The notes: generated by a model not told the origin, from the sequence alone. 64,000 bases of DNA from Marinirhabdus sp963799365 (GCA_963799365.1 CAWCWV010000015.1:1-64000), one strand, 5' to 3'. Positions 54,138 through 62,954 are shown, counted from the stretch's first letter. Numbers and translations: made by a program.

Positions 54138-55199
54138 ATGAAACCTACTTTCAACCTAAAAAAACTAATTCGTCCCAATGTGAGCAAGCTGGAAAGTTAT
54201 AGCAGTGCCCGAGATGAGTTTACTGAATTTGATCAAGAAATGATTTTTCTGGACGCCAATGAAAATCCGTTTGAAAATGGCGTAAACCGTTATCCAGATC
54301 CACAACAACGAAACGTAAAGGTAATATTGGCAGCACAAAAAGAGCTTAAAACAGAGCAGATTTTATTAGGAAATGGCAGTGATGAGGTGTTGGATTTATT
54401 GTTTAGAGCTTTTTGCGAACCCAGAATTGACAATGTGATTACGCTTCCGCCTACCTATGGGATGTATAAAGTACTTGCTGGAATTAACGCAGTGGAAAAC
54501 AGAGAAATTTTGCTCACAGCCGATTTTGAATTAAATATTTCAGAAATTCTAAAACAACAGGATGCAAACTCCAAATTGTTGTTTATCTGTTCGCCAAACA
54601 ATCCTACAGGGAATGTTTTTAAGGTGGCAGCTATTTCAGAATTATTAGAACACTTTAATGGCTTGGTTGTTATAGACGAAGCTTATATAGATTTTGCTGA
54701 AAGCGAAAGCTGGCTAATAAAACTTTCTGCTTATCCTAATTTGGTAATTACTCAAACACTTTCCAAAGCTTACGGAATGGCAGGAATTAGGTTAGGGGTT
54801 TGTTATGCTTCGGCAGAAATCATTTCAGTACTAAAGAAAATTAAACCACCTTATAATGTAAATGAATTAACCCAACAAAAAGCTATAGAAAGACTAGATA
54901 ATATTTCAGAAGTTAAAAATGAAATTGATTTAATAATTGAGGAAAAGAATATCTTATCTAAAGCTATGTATGCTGTGGATTTTATTGAAAAAATATATCC
55001 TTCCGAAGCAAATTTCATCCTCGTAAAAGTGGACGATGCAACAAAAAGATATAAGCAGTTACTGAAGCAAGGTATCGTAATAAGAAACCGAAGTAGTCAA
55101 CCCTTATGTGAAAACACATTGAGGTTTACTGTGGGTACTACGTTGGAAAATAAAAAGCTAATCGAAGTACTAAAACAAATTGGAAATACGAAAAACTAA
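54138..55199 (+). CDS. hisC: histidinol-phosphate aminotransferase
   Basis: A PLP enzyme of 353 residues converting imidazole-acetol phosphate to histidinol phosphate. Aminotransferase class I/II landmarks: LLGNGSDEVLDLLFRAF, CSPNNPTGN, VVIDEAYIDFAE, and the PLP lysine in TQTLSKAYGMAGIRLG. Normal length. Ten bases separate it from hisB. Confidence 0.96.
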   Translation: MKPTFNLKKLIRPNVSKLESYSSARDEFTEFDQEMIFLDANENPFENGVNRYPDPQQRNVKVILAAQKELKTEQILLGNGSDEVLDLLFRAFCEPRIDNVITLPPTYGMYKVLAGINAVENREILLTADFELNISEILKQQDANSKLLFICSPNNPTGNVFKVAAISELLEHFNGLVVIDEAYIDFAESESWLIKLSAYPNLVITQTLSKAYGMAGIRLGVCYASAEIISVLKKIKPPYNVNELTQQKAIERLDNISEVKNEIDLIIEEKNILSKAMYAVDFIEKIYPSEANFILVKVDDATKRYKQLLKQGIVIRNRSSQPLCENTLRFTVGTTLENKKLIEVLKQIGNTKN

Positions 55200-55208
55200 A
55201 GTTGAGAT

Positions 55209-56384
55209 ATGGAAGAAGCTAATAAACAAATTTCGCCTGTGGAGGCTAAAAGGAAAAAAGTACTTTTTATAGACCGTGACGGCACTATTATCAAAGAAAC
55301 GGTAAACGAACAAATTGATGCCTTTGAAAAAATGATTTTCTATCCGAAGGCCTTTACTTATTTGGGGAAAATTGCAAAAGAATTAGACTTTGAGTTGGTG
55401 ATGATTACCAACCAAGACGGACTGGGAACCGATGTATTTCCTGAAGAAACCTTTTGGCCCGTACATAATTTTATTCTGAAATCGTTCGAGAATGAAGGAG
55501 TAGTGTTTGATAAGATTTTTTTAGACAGAACTTTTCCCCACGAAAATGCGAATACTCGTAAGCCGGGAACAGGATTACTTACCGAATTTTTTACGGAAGC
55601 ATACGATTTAAAAAACTCCTTCGTCATAGGAGATCGGTTAACGGATATGGAATTGGCTAAAAATTTGGGTTCAAAAGGAATTTTTATTAATGATGAAACC
55701 AATTTGGGCACTGCCGAAATTACCGTGAAACGCGATACTTTAGACAATTTCATCGCCATAGAAACCAACGATTGGGAAAAAATTTACGAATTCTTAAAAC
55801 TAAAAGAAAGAACAGCTTCTATTGAAAGAAAAACGAACGAGACTGATATATTAATCAACTTAAACCTTGACGGAACTGGCAAAAGTAAAATAGACACTGG
55901 GATTGCATTTTTTGACCACATGCTGGATCAAATTGCACGTCATGGGCAAATGGATTTGGAGATACTTGTGAAAGGAGATCTAGAAGTAGATGAACACCAC
56001 ACTATTGAAGATACAGCCATTGCTTTGGGCGAAGTATTTGCCAAGGCACTAGGAAATAAATTGGGGATAGAACGCTATGGTTTTTGTCTTCCCATGGACG
56101 ATTGTCTAGCACAAGTGGCTATTGATTTTGGGGGAAGAAACTGGTTGGTTTGGGATGCCGATTTCAACCGTGAAATGATAGGTAAAATGCCTACGGAAAT
56201 GTTTTACCACTTCTTTAAAAGTTTTACAGATGGAGCCAAAGCGAACCTAAACATTAAAGCTGAAGGTACCAATGAGCATCATAAAATTGAAGCCATTTTT
56301 AAAGCATTCGCCAAAGCAATCAAAGTAGCTGTAAAACGCGATGCTGAAAAAATGATTTTGCCTTCAACTAAAGGAGTACTGTAA
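55209..56384 (+). CDS. hisB: bifunctional histidinol-phosphatase / IGP dehydratase
   Basis: 391 residues with two activities. Residues about 18-170: an HAD phosphatase with FIDRDGTIIKE (nucleophile and acid/base aspartates), TNQDG and GDRLTDMELA, which dephosphorylates histidinol phosphate. Residues about 200-391: imidazoleglycerol-phosphate dehydratase with FFDHMLDQIARHG, DEHHTIEDTAIALG, HHFFKSF-like FYHFFKSFTDGA and NEHHKIEAIFKAFA metal-binding histidines. The same fusion occurs in enterobacteria and is usual in Flavobacteria. Confidence 0.97.
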   Translation: MEEANKQISPVEAKRKKVLFIDRDGTIIKETVNEQIDAFEKMIFYPKAFTYLGKIAKELDFELVMITNQDGLGTDVFPEETFWPVHNFILKSFENEGVVFDKIFLDRTFPHENANTRKPGTGLLTEFFTEAYDLKNSFVIGDRLTDMELAKNLGSKGIFINDETNLGTAEITVKRDTLDNFIAIETNDWEKIYEFLKLKERTASIERKTNETDILINLNLDGTGKSKIDTGIAFFDHMLDQIARHGQMDLEILVKGDLEVDEHHTIEDTAIALGEVFAKALGNKLGIERYGFCLPMDDCLAQVAIDFGGRNWLVWDADFNREMIGKMPTEMFYHFFKSFTDGAKANLNIKAEGTNEHHKIEAIFKAFAKAIKVAVKRDAEKMILPSTKGVL

Positions 56385-56386
56385 AA

Positions 56387-56421
56387 TTACGATTTACGAT
56401 TAACGAGGTTCGAGGGACGCA
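56387..56421. repeat. heptad repeats, TTACGAT type
   Basis: TTACGAT twice, then TAACGAG, GTTCGAG, GGACGCA in the hisB-hisH gap; the central CG stays in phase. Confidence 0.8.
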
Positions 56422-56432
56422 TAAAAAGAAAT

Positions 56433-57038
56433 ATGAAAAATATGAAAAATATGAAAATTGTGATAATAAATTACGGAGCTGGTAATATAAAAAGCATTCA
56501 ATTTGCGCTAAAGAGATTGGGTTTTGAAGGTGTGTTAAGCAATGATGAAGTTGAAATTCGCAGTGCAGATTATGTAATTTTTCCAGGTGTAGGTGAAGCG
56601 AGTAGCGCGATGGAGAAACTTCGGGAATCTGGTTTGGATACGGTTATTCCAACGCTTAGACAACCTGTTTTGGGTATTTGCTTGGGAATGCAGTTGATGT
56701 GTAATTTATCTGAAGAAGGGAATACAAAAGGACTAGGAATTTTTGATGTGGATGTTGTAAAATTTTCTGCAGCTAACAAAGTGCCTCAAATAGGTTGGAA
56801 CACTATTACAAACTTAAAAGGGAATCTTTTTAATACTATTTCAGAAGCTGAATATATTTACATGGTACATAGCTATTATGCACCTGTATGTTTTGATACG
56901 ATAGCTACTACCGAATACGGGATAGACTATTCCGCAGCCTTACAAAAAAATAATTTTTTTGGAGTCCAGTTTCATCCTGAAAAGAGTAGTAAGACTGGAG
57001 CGTCTATTCTCATGAATTTTTTCAAATCTGAAATCTAA
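56433..57038 (+). CDS. hisH: IGP synthase, glutaminase subunit
   Basis: HisH (about 195 residues) releases ammonia from glutamine and passes it to HisF. The catalytic triad is C in LGICLGMQLMC plus H and E in FGVQFHPEKS. The 5' end contains ATGAAAAAT three times in a row (9-bp repeat), giving the start MKNMKNMKIVIINYGAGN. The family usually begins at the third methionine (56451), so any of three in-frame ATG codons could serve. The 3' end runs into a heptad array. Confidence 0.96.
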   Translation: MKNMKNMKIVIINYGAGNIKSIQFALKRLGFEGVLSNDEVEIRSADYVIFPGVGEASSAMEKLRESGLDTVIPTLRQPVLGICLGMQLMCNLSEEGNTKGLGIFDVDVVKFSAANKVPQIGWNTITNLKGNLFNTISEAEYIYMVHSYYAPVCFDTIATTEYGIDYSAALQKNNFFGVQFHPEKSSKTGASILMNFFKSEI

Positions 57039-57060
57039 TCTCTAACATCTAAAATTTTGA
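57026..57060. repeat. heptad repeats, ATCTAAT type
   Basis: ATCTGAA, ATCTAAT, CTCTAAC, ATCTAAA, ATTTTGA. The array starts inside the last codons of hisH, includes its stop codon and ends at the TTG start codon of hisA. Confidence 0.75.
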
Positions 57061-57809
57061 AGCTAATACCAGCCATAGACATAATAGAAGGAAAGTGTGT
57101 TCGCCTAAGTAAAGGTGATTATGCCACAAAAAAAATATATAACGAACACCCGCTGGAAGTAGCGAAAGAATTTGAAGCACACGGAATTCAATATTTACAT
57201 TTAGTAGATCTGGATGGTGCAAAAAGCAAGCATATTGTGAATCATAAGGTTTTAGACCAAATAGCTTCCCAAACGACACTAAAAATTGATTTTGGTGGCG
57301 GATTAAAAACCGATGATGATCTTAGAGTTGCCTTTGAAAGCGGCGCAAACCAAATCACAGGAGGAAGTATTGCAGTAAAAAATCCGGAAACTTTCAAACA
57401 TTGGATAGAAAAATATGGCTCCAATAAAATTATTTTAGGAGCCGACGCATTGGATGAAAAAATAGCCGTAAGTGGTTGGCAGGAAGAAAGTGAGGAGGAG
57501 TTAATTCCGTTTATTCAAGCCTATCAAAAAAAAGGAATTGAATATGTAATATGTACGGATATTAGTAAAGACGGCATGTTGCAAGGGCCAGCCTTTGATT
57601 TGTACCGAAAGATTTTAAAAAATTGTTCTAGAAGCAAAAAAGGTGGAAGAGAAATAAAGCTTATCGCTTCTGGAGGAATCTCCAGCTTTGATGAATTGCC
57701 AAAATTAGCCGAAATTGGCTGCGAAGGAACTATTATTGGGAAAGCTATCTATGAGAATAGAATTAGCTTGAAACAACTGGAAAAATATATAATGAATGCC
57801 TCCGTGTAA
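57057..57809 (+). CDS. hisA: ProFAR isomerase
   Basis: Isomerises the phosphoribosyl-formimino intermediate of the pathway. 250 residues forming a TIM barrel; IPAIDIIEGKCVRL carries the first catalytic aspartate, ICTDISKDGMLQGPAFD the second, and phosphate-binding GGSIAVKNP and ASGGISS follow. The start codon is TTG (57057-57059); no ATG precedes the conserved KLIPAID. Paralogous to hisF. Confidence 0.96.
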   Translation: MKLIPAIDIIEGKCVRLSKGDYATKKIYNEHPLEVAKEFEAHGIQYLHLVDLDGAKSKHIVNHKVLDQIASQTTLKIDFGGGLKTDDDLRVAFESGANQITGGSIAVKNPETFKHWIEKYGSNKIILGADALDEKIAVSGWQEESEEELIPFIQAYQKKGIEYVICTDISKDGMLQGPAFDLYRKILKNCSRSKKGGREIKLIASGGISSFDELPKLAEIGCEGTIIGKAIYENRISLKQLEKYIMNASV

Positions 57810-57883
57810 CTCTGTGCTCCTCTGCGAAGCTCCGTATACTATTACGCTGAGATACTCGGAGGAAAACACAAAGATTCACAGAG
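57810..57883. repeat. imperfect inverted repeat between hisA and hisF
   Basis: CTCTGTG (57810-57816) pairs with CACAGAG (57877-57883), and CTCCG (57830-57834) with CGGAG (57857-57861). The words (CTCCGTG, CTCTGTG, CTCTGCG) belong to a third word type also seen at 26516-26562 (CTCTCTGTAAACTTTGTGCC). Confidence 0.6.
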
Positions 57884-57917
57884 AAGAAATCAATAATAAA
57901 CTTAATTACTTTATCAA

Positions 57918-58673
57918 TTGTTAACAAAAAGAATCATACCCTGCTTAGATATTAAAAACGGAAGAACCGTAAAAGGTATCAACTTTGTAAATTTAAGGGA
58001 TGCCGGAGATCCTGTGGAACTAGCTACTTTGTATTCTGAAAACGGAGCCGATGAATTGGTGTTTTTGGATATTTCGGCAACCGAAGAAAAGCGTAAAACG
58101 CTTGCAGAATTAGTGTTGAATGTAGCCGAAGCCATTAATATTCCTTTTACGGTAGGTGGTGGAATTTCTAGTATTGAAGATGTAGCCGTCTTGCTGAACA
58201 ATGGAGCCGATAAGGTTTCGATAAATTCCTCGGCAGTAAAAAACCCACAACTAATTAATGATTTGGTGGCTAAATTTGGTAGCCAATGCATTGTCGTAGC
58301 AATTGATGCCAAAAAAATAGAGGGCGAATGGATGGTGCATTTAGTAGGAGGAAAAGTAGCTACACAACTCAATTTATTTGATTGGGTCAAAGAAGTTGCA
58401 GCGCGAGGAGCTGGAGAAATACTGTTCACTTCTATGGATAACGATGGTACCAAAGATGGTTTTGCCAATGAAGCCTTGGCAAAACTTTCAGAATTGGTGA
58501 ATATTCCAATTATCGCTTCGGGAGGAGCGGGAAATATTCAACATTTTTCAGATACCTTTACAATTGGGAAAGCAGATGCCGCATTGGCAGCAAGTGTATT
58601 TCATTTTAAAGAAATAGAGATTTCAGTATTGAAAAAAGACTTAAAAGAGCAGGGAATTCCTGTTAGGATATAA
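57918..58673 (+). CDS. hisF: IGP synthase, cyclase subunit
   Basis: HisF joins ammonia from HisH to the ribulosyl intermediate, giving imidazoleglycerol phosphate and AICAR. 251-residue TIM barrel with IIPCLDIKNGRTVKG (catalytic D), FTSMDNDGTKDGFANE (second D) and phosphate grips VGGGISS and ASGGAGN. The start is TTG at 57918-57920 (LTKRIIPCL), as in hisA. Completes the synthase with HisH. Confidence 0.97.
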   Translation: MLTKRIIPCLDIKNGRTVKGINFVNLRDAGDPVELATLYSENGADELVFLDISATEEKRKTLAELVLNVAEAINIPFTVGGGISSIEDVAVLLNNGADKVSINSSAVKNPQLINDLVAKFGSQCIVVAIDAKKIEGEWMVHLVGGKVATQLNLFDWVKEVAARGAGEILFTSMDNDGTKDGFANEALAKLSELVNIPIIASGGAGNIQHFSDTFTIGKADAALAASVFHFKEIEISVLKKDLKEQGIPVRI

Positions 58674-58796
58674 CAACTGCATGTTACGAATGTTACGTGA
58701 CGATTGTAAAAATAAGAAAGCGACGAGGAAGAATTTTATAATATTAATAATTGGGAAATACACCCATAATGTCCACTCAAGGAAAATAATAATAAT

Positions 58797-59411
58797 ATGA
58801 CCGTAGATTTTAATAAATACTCAGACAATTTAGTGCCAGCAATTATTCAGGATAACTTGACCAAAAAAGTGCTCATGTTAGGCTTTATGAATGAAAAATC
58901 CCTGGAAAAAACTGAAAAAACAGGAAAAGTAACCTTCTATAGCCGAAGTAAAAAGAGACTTTGGACAAAAGGCGAAGAAACTGGAAATTACTTGAATTTG
59001 GTTTCTATAAAAGTAGATTGTGACAATGATACCTTGTTAATACAAGTAAATCCTGAAGGACCAGCCTGCCATAAAGGAACCGATACCTGCTGGGGTGAGA
59101 AAAACGTATCCAATTTCGGATTTCTTTCGTATTTAGAGAATGTGATAGAAGATCGTAGAAACGATGGCGAACAGGAGAAAAGTTATGTTGCACAGCTCTT
59201 CAAAAAAGGAATGAATAAGATTGCCCAAAAAGTAGGGGAAGAAGCCGTAGAAGTTGTTATTGAAGCTAAAGACGACAACGATTTGGCTTTTTTAAATGAA
59301 AGTGCAGATCTTATGTTTCACTTTATGGTGCTATTACAGGCTAAAGGATTTCATATTAGAGATGTTGAGAAAACATTACAGTCGCGACATAAGTTTGATA
59401 GAAATGAGTAA
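58797..59411 (+). CDS. hisI: bifunctional PR-AMP cyclohydrolase / PR-ATP pyrophosphatase
   Basis: Steps two and three of the pathway in one protein (204 residues, HisIE). Residues 1 to about 110: cyclohydrolase with FYSRSKKRLWTKGEETGN, the metal-binding VDCDNDTLL segment and zinc cysteines in ACHKGTDTCWG. Residues about 112-204: pyrophosphohydrolase with the all-alpha MazG-like metal site KVGEEAVEVVIEAKDDND and LMFHFMVLLQAKG. Last gene of the his operon. Confidence 0.97.
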   Translation: MTVDFNKYSDNLVPAIIQDNLTKKVLMLGFMNEKSLEKTEKTGKVTFYSRSKKRLWTKGEETGNYLNLVSIKVDCDNDTLLIQVNPEGPACHKGTDTCWGEKNVSNFGFLSYLENVIEDRRNDGEQEKSYVAQLFKKGMNKIAQKVGEEAVEVVIEAKDDNDLAFLNESADLMFHFMVLLQAKGFHIRDVEKTLQSRHKFDRNE

Positions 59412-59470
59412 AGAAATAAGAAAAACGAAAGTAGAATCATTTCCGATTCCTAATTTCGTTTTTCTACTTT
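59408..59470. terminator. bidirectional terminator built from heptads
   Basis: GAAAAACGAAA (from 59420) pairs with TTTCGTTTTTC (to 59464), and TAGAATC with GATTCCTA above it, between convergent hisI and the serine hydrolase gene. The left arm reads as heptads GTAAAGA, AATAAGA, AAAACGA, AAGTAGA, and the right arm as TTTCCGA, TTCCTAA, TTTCGTT, TTTCTAC. The hairpin is thus made of two inverted heptad arrays. A's and T's on both flanks fit termination in both directions. Confidence 0.7.
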
Positions 59471-60578
59471 AAAGTTTGGCAGCAATTCCTTGAGCAACGG
59501 CTGTCCAGCTTCCTGTCCTTCCCACTTTTTCTCCTAGTCTTACAATAATCGCATTTTTTTCGGGGTTTACGTAGATATGTTGGCCTAAGATTCCTTCAGC
59601 TTCAAAGGAGTTGTCTTTTTGGTTAATCCACCATTGATGCTGGTAGTATCCTACCTTTCCACCTGTAGTATCGATTTTTGTAGAATTTTCTACCCATTTT
59701 TTTGAAACTAGTTGTGTACCATTCCAGTTTCCTTTGTTGAGGTACAGTCTCCCAATTTTGGCAAAATCTCTAGCCCTGGCATTCAGGCAGCAAAATGTTT
59801 TCTCTATACCATCATTTTTACGATCCAAACTCCAGGTAGCATCATATTCCATCCCTAACGGTTTCCATATTTTAACTTCTAAATATTCTGAAATTGTGAC
59901 ATCTTTTAATGCTGCAGTTAAAACCATTCCTAAAACTTGACTATCTCCACTACTATATGTAAAGCGTGTTCCTGGTTCGTGTTTTATCTTCATTTTATTC
60001 ACTGCTTTGTGCAAATTTGTTCCGTAGTAAAACGTAGCTGCATCACCAAAAGGGTTGGTGTAACTTTCGTTGAAATCTATTCCTGAGGTCATATTTAAGA
60101 GATGTTCGATAGTAACATTTTTAAATTTTTCATCTTCTACATCTTTTAAATAGTTAGTTACAGGTTCATCAATAGACTTTATGATGCCTTCATCTATAGC
60201 AATACCCACTAGGATTGAAAGAATACTTTTTGCCATAGAAAACGAATTTACAATGGAACTTTCTTCATAGTTGTTAAAGTAATTTTCATAAAGAATACTA
60301 TCGTTTTGTATCACCAAATAGGCTACAGTTTTATTGGAGCATAAGTAATCTTCAAACGTAATTTTTGTTTTCACTCCTTCCGAAGTAATCGTTAGTGAAT
60401 CCTGAATAAACGGCTTTGAAGTGTTTTGAAATGTAAAGGCATTTTCAGGTTTTGCGATGGTACGGCTTGGGAAAATCTTATGGTCTGTAATGTTTGCATA
60501 GTTGTAGTACACAAATCTTCCTAGTTTACAAGAGGTGCAAAGGATACAGAAGATGGAAAGTATGAGTAGTTTCTTCAT
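59469..60578 (-). CDS. beta-lactamase-family serine hydrolase, lipoprotein
   Basis: 369 residues. The lipoprotein signal ends CTSC (C17). The class C beta-lactamase/D-aminopeptidase fold begins about residue 60, with the nucleophile motif SMAKS (SxxK), YSSGD in place of YxN, and GILGQHIYVNP replacing the third motif late in the sequence. Such proteins act as esterases or peptidases on the periplasmic or outer face; the substrate is unknown. Separated from the S41 peptidase gene by 36 bases, so the two are likely one operon. Confidence 0.88.
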   Translation of the reverse strand: MKKLLILSIFCILCTSCKLGRFVYYNYANITDHKIFPSRTIAKPENAFTFQNTSKPFIQDSLTITSEGVKTKITFEDYLCSNKTVAYLVIQNDSILYENYFNNYEESSIVNSFSMAKSILSILVGIAIDEGIIKSIDEPVTNYLKDVEDEKFKNVTIEHLLNMTSGIDFNESYTNPFGDAATFYYGTNLHKAVNKMKIKHEPGTRFTYSSGDSQVLGMVLTAALKDVTISEYLEVKIWKPLGMEYDATWSLDRKNDGIEKTFCCLNARARDFAKIGRLYLNKGNWNGTQLVSKKWVENSTKIDTTGGKVGYYQHQWWINQKDNSFEAEGILGQHIYVNPEKNAIIVRLGEKVGRTGSWTAVAQGIAAKL

Positions 60579-60614
60579 AAAAAAAAATTAAGTGATTACC
60601 AGTTGTTAGCGGGC

Positions 60615-61856
60615 TTATTTACAATTAGTTATTATTTCTAGTGTTTGTTCCATCCAATCTTGATCAAATTCAAGCTTTATGGTAGGAACAACTCCTTTGC
60701 CTTCGTAGTTAAAAAATGGATCATGGAAATTCATATCGGTTGTACGAAACGTAAAATATCCTGAAGGTGAAGTAGGGGCTTCCTTATCACTTCCATAGGC
60801 AATAATACCTCTGGTAGTTTGTCCTAAATGTACTGTGCCGTCCAGCTCAAGTACTTTTACTGTAAATTGTTCTGCATTACTTCCTGTAAATTGATTGGTA
60901 ATTACATAAACTTTTACTTCCTTCTCCTCAAAAAGCTTTAAAAATGGATCTGAAACTTCATAACTACCACCACCGTTACTTCTCAAATCCAAAATAAGGT
61001 TGCCAGCTGTTAATGTATTTTCTATTTCTGATAAGAAACTTTTCTGGGCCTTTCTATTACTTGTGCTTCCTGAAAAAGTTTTCATTCGAATATATTGAGA
61101 TCCTCCTTGCAGTATTTTAAAATCCCAATTAATAGTATCATTCTCTATAAATTCGAAGTTGTCTTTATTTTCATCTTTTTTGAAACTCCAAAGCCGCATA
61201 TTTTCAAATTGCATATTCTTTGCGTAATAGGGTCTGTAGGTCTCACTATCATAGTAGTATAAATCATAATTTCCATATATGTTCTTTGTAGCTGAAAATT
61301 TAATTTGCCCAGCCTCCCAAAGTGGATTTTTGCTTTCTAGTACAATGCCATCATACGTATTCGTGTTTTCATTTTTGTATATGCCTATTAAATAATCTTC
61401 TTCTTGCTGGTATATCCCTTCAAAACTTTCTGCAGGTTTTTGAGATAACATTTTTTTTAAGTCAGCAATAGCTTCTTTTGTACGTGGATGTTCTTTGAAG
61501 CGAGTTGAATTTTTAAAATTTTCTATTTCTTGTTTAGTTTCAGCAGCATCTTTTTTTACAAATCCTTCATTTAATTTTACGTAGGCGTGGTAATCTTTTA
61601 CAAAATCCATTTGCTGGCTAAGCAGTATATAACAAGTTTCAATGGGTAGGTTTTTGTCCATTTTTGATGCTAACTCAGAGTATAGCGCATCAAAGGCAAC
61701 TTCTTTTTGGTTTCTCACTTGTTCTTTATAAGAAGGCATTCTCTTCATTTTCTTAACTAAAAAGTCAAGATCTGTTTTACAGTCGCAAGTTTCTACTTGC
61801 GCGAATGAGAAGGTTATAAATAAAGTGGCGATTAGAAATGTAAATAGCGTTTTCAT
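60615..61856 (-). CDS. S41-family peptidase
   Basis: 413 residues with a signal peptide (MKTLFTFLIATLFITFSFAQ). The C-terminal third holds the tail-specific protease core: LILDLRSNGGGSYEVSDPFL, then the nucleophile serine in FTGSNAEQFTVKVLE, and a following GQTTRGIIAYGSD block. No PDZ domain is obvious, and the central region is beta-rich. Probably periplasmic or secreted. CDCK near the mature N-terminus contains two cysteines. First gene of the pair with the serine hydrolase. Confidence 0.87.
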   Translation of the reverse strand: MKTLFTFLIATLFITFSFAQVETCDCKTDLDFLVKKMKRMPSYKEQVRNQKEVAFDALYSELASKMDKNLPIETCYILLSQQMDFVKDYHAYVKLNEGFVKKDAAETKQEIENFKNSTRFKEHPRTKEAIADLKKMLSQKPAESFEGIYQQEEDYLIGIYKNENTNTYDGIVLESKNPLWEAGQIKFSATKNIYGNYDLYYYDSETYRPYYAKNMQFENMRLWSFKKDENKDNFEFIENDTINWDFKILQGGSQYIRMKTFSGSTSNRKAQKSFLSEIENTLTAGNLILDLRSNGGGSYEVSDPFLKLFEEKEVKVYVITNQFTGSNAEQFTVKVLELDGTVHLGQTTRGIIAYGSDKEAPTSPSGYFTFRTTDMNFHDPFFNYEGKGVVPTIKLEFDQDWMEQTLEIITNCK

Positions 61857-62162
61857 AAGTTTTGTTTTAGTTCCGAATGCTTCGGCGGTTATGATTTTTT
61901 GATGTTACAAACATAGAGCGAGAAAACGCGAAAGTCTAATATATAAAGTGCTTTGGGGTGAAATGACGACTCCTTGTGGTGAAGTTTTAATGTGTAATGA
62001 GCAGGTATGGTGAGTACATAAACTAATGGGGTTAAATTTTAAGAAGATTTCAATATGTAGTGGCAGTTTTCAGAAGCTGTGGCAGAAAAAACAATATATT
62101 AATTAACCAATTAACCAATTAACCAATTAACCAATTAACCAATTAACCAATTAACCAATTAC
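61857..62162. other. gap with an octamer array
   Basis: Between the divergently read S41 leader and the 3' end of the LytTR gene I see no gene. The right third is the AATTAACC array; the rest is plain sequence without strong hairpins. Confidence 0.6.
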
Positions 62163-62164
62163 CT
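62101..62164. repeat. 8-bp tandem repeat AATTAACC
   Basis: Seven perfect AATTAACC copies and one changed copy, AATTACCT. On the minus strand the same phase continues into the end of the LytTR gene: TTAGGTAA spans its stop codon and TTGGGGAA encodes its last residues. Confidence 0.95.
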
Positions 62165-62954
62165 AATTCCCCAATTCATCTTTCACATTTGCTGCATATG
62201 TTTTTGAAACGGGAACGAAAATCTCAGCAGCTAAAACAAGATTTAATTTTCCCGAGTGCATTTTAAATTGTTGAAAATGATGAGGGTTTATTAAATACGA
62301 TCTATGCGTTCTTAGTAAATCTGGAATTTTAGTTTCAACCTTAGAGAGTTTGTTTCGGATTAATTGTTTTTTAAGTTCGCCATTGTTTAAAAATGAAACT
62401 TCAATATAATTGTCGTCTGCTTTTATACTTATAAGGTCGTTTAATTGAATCTTTAATCCTTCATAGGTGCCCTCTCCTTCAATTTCAATTTTTTGATCTT
62501 CCAATTTTTTTTCAAAATAACGTCCTGCTGCCCAGCGGCCAATTGCCAATATAGGGAGGATAGTTGCAATGGCAGGAAGGTATAGGGAAGTAGTAAAGTA
62601 ATATAACGAGTACGGATTTTGCACACCAGGAACAATTATATATAGATAAATTGCACGGGATAATAATAAACCAAAGAGCGTCATTAATAGAAAAAAAACT
62701 ATTTCGTTCCAAAGCATCCACTGGTTTTTATTTTTACCATATAGATAATTTTGCAAAGGTAAAATGAGTAAATAGGCAATAGCACCAGCGAAACCATAAA
62801 GTGGCAAGTAAATTAGTTTTTCGGTACTGTCTAATTCGTTTATATCAAGGGGTTCAGTAAGTGCGAGGAACAAAAAAATCCACACCGCAAGTCCTAAAGC
62901 TACCAGTAGATGATGTTTGAGTAAAGGATCGAACGGAAATGGTTTTTTCAGCAT
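62163..62954 (-). CDS. membrane-bound LytTR-type transcription regulator
   Basis: 263 residues. Four predicted transmembrane helices (about 14-33, 46-65, 84-108, 120-140) are followed by a linker and a LytTR DNA-binding domain (about 165-258, IKLNDLISIKADDNYIEVSF-like and LLRTHRSYLINPHHFQQF). No kinase or receiver domain is present, so it is a one-component membrane regulator, common in Bacteroidota. Its target is unknown; the divergent corA gene and the S41 pair are neighbours. The stop codon lies inside an 8-bp repeat array. Confidence 0.85.
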   Translation of the reverse strand: MLKKPFPFDPLLKHHLLVALGLAVWIFLFLALTEPLDINELDSTEKLIYLPLYGFAGAIAYLLILPLQNYLYGKNKNQWMLWNEIVFFLLMTLFGLLLSRAIYLYIIVPGVQNPYSLYYFTTSLYLPAIATILPILAIGRWAAGRYFEKKLEDQKIEIEGEGTYEGLKIQLNDLISIKADDNYIEVSFLNNGELKKQLIRNKLSKVETKIPDLLRTHRSYLINPHHFQQFKMHSGKLNLVLAAEIFVPVSKTYAANVKDELGN

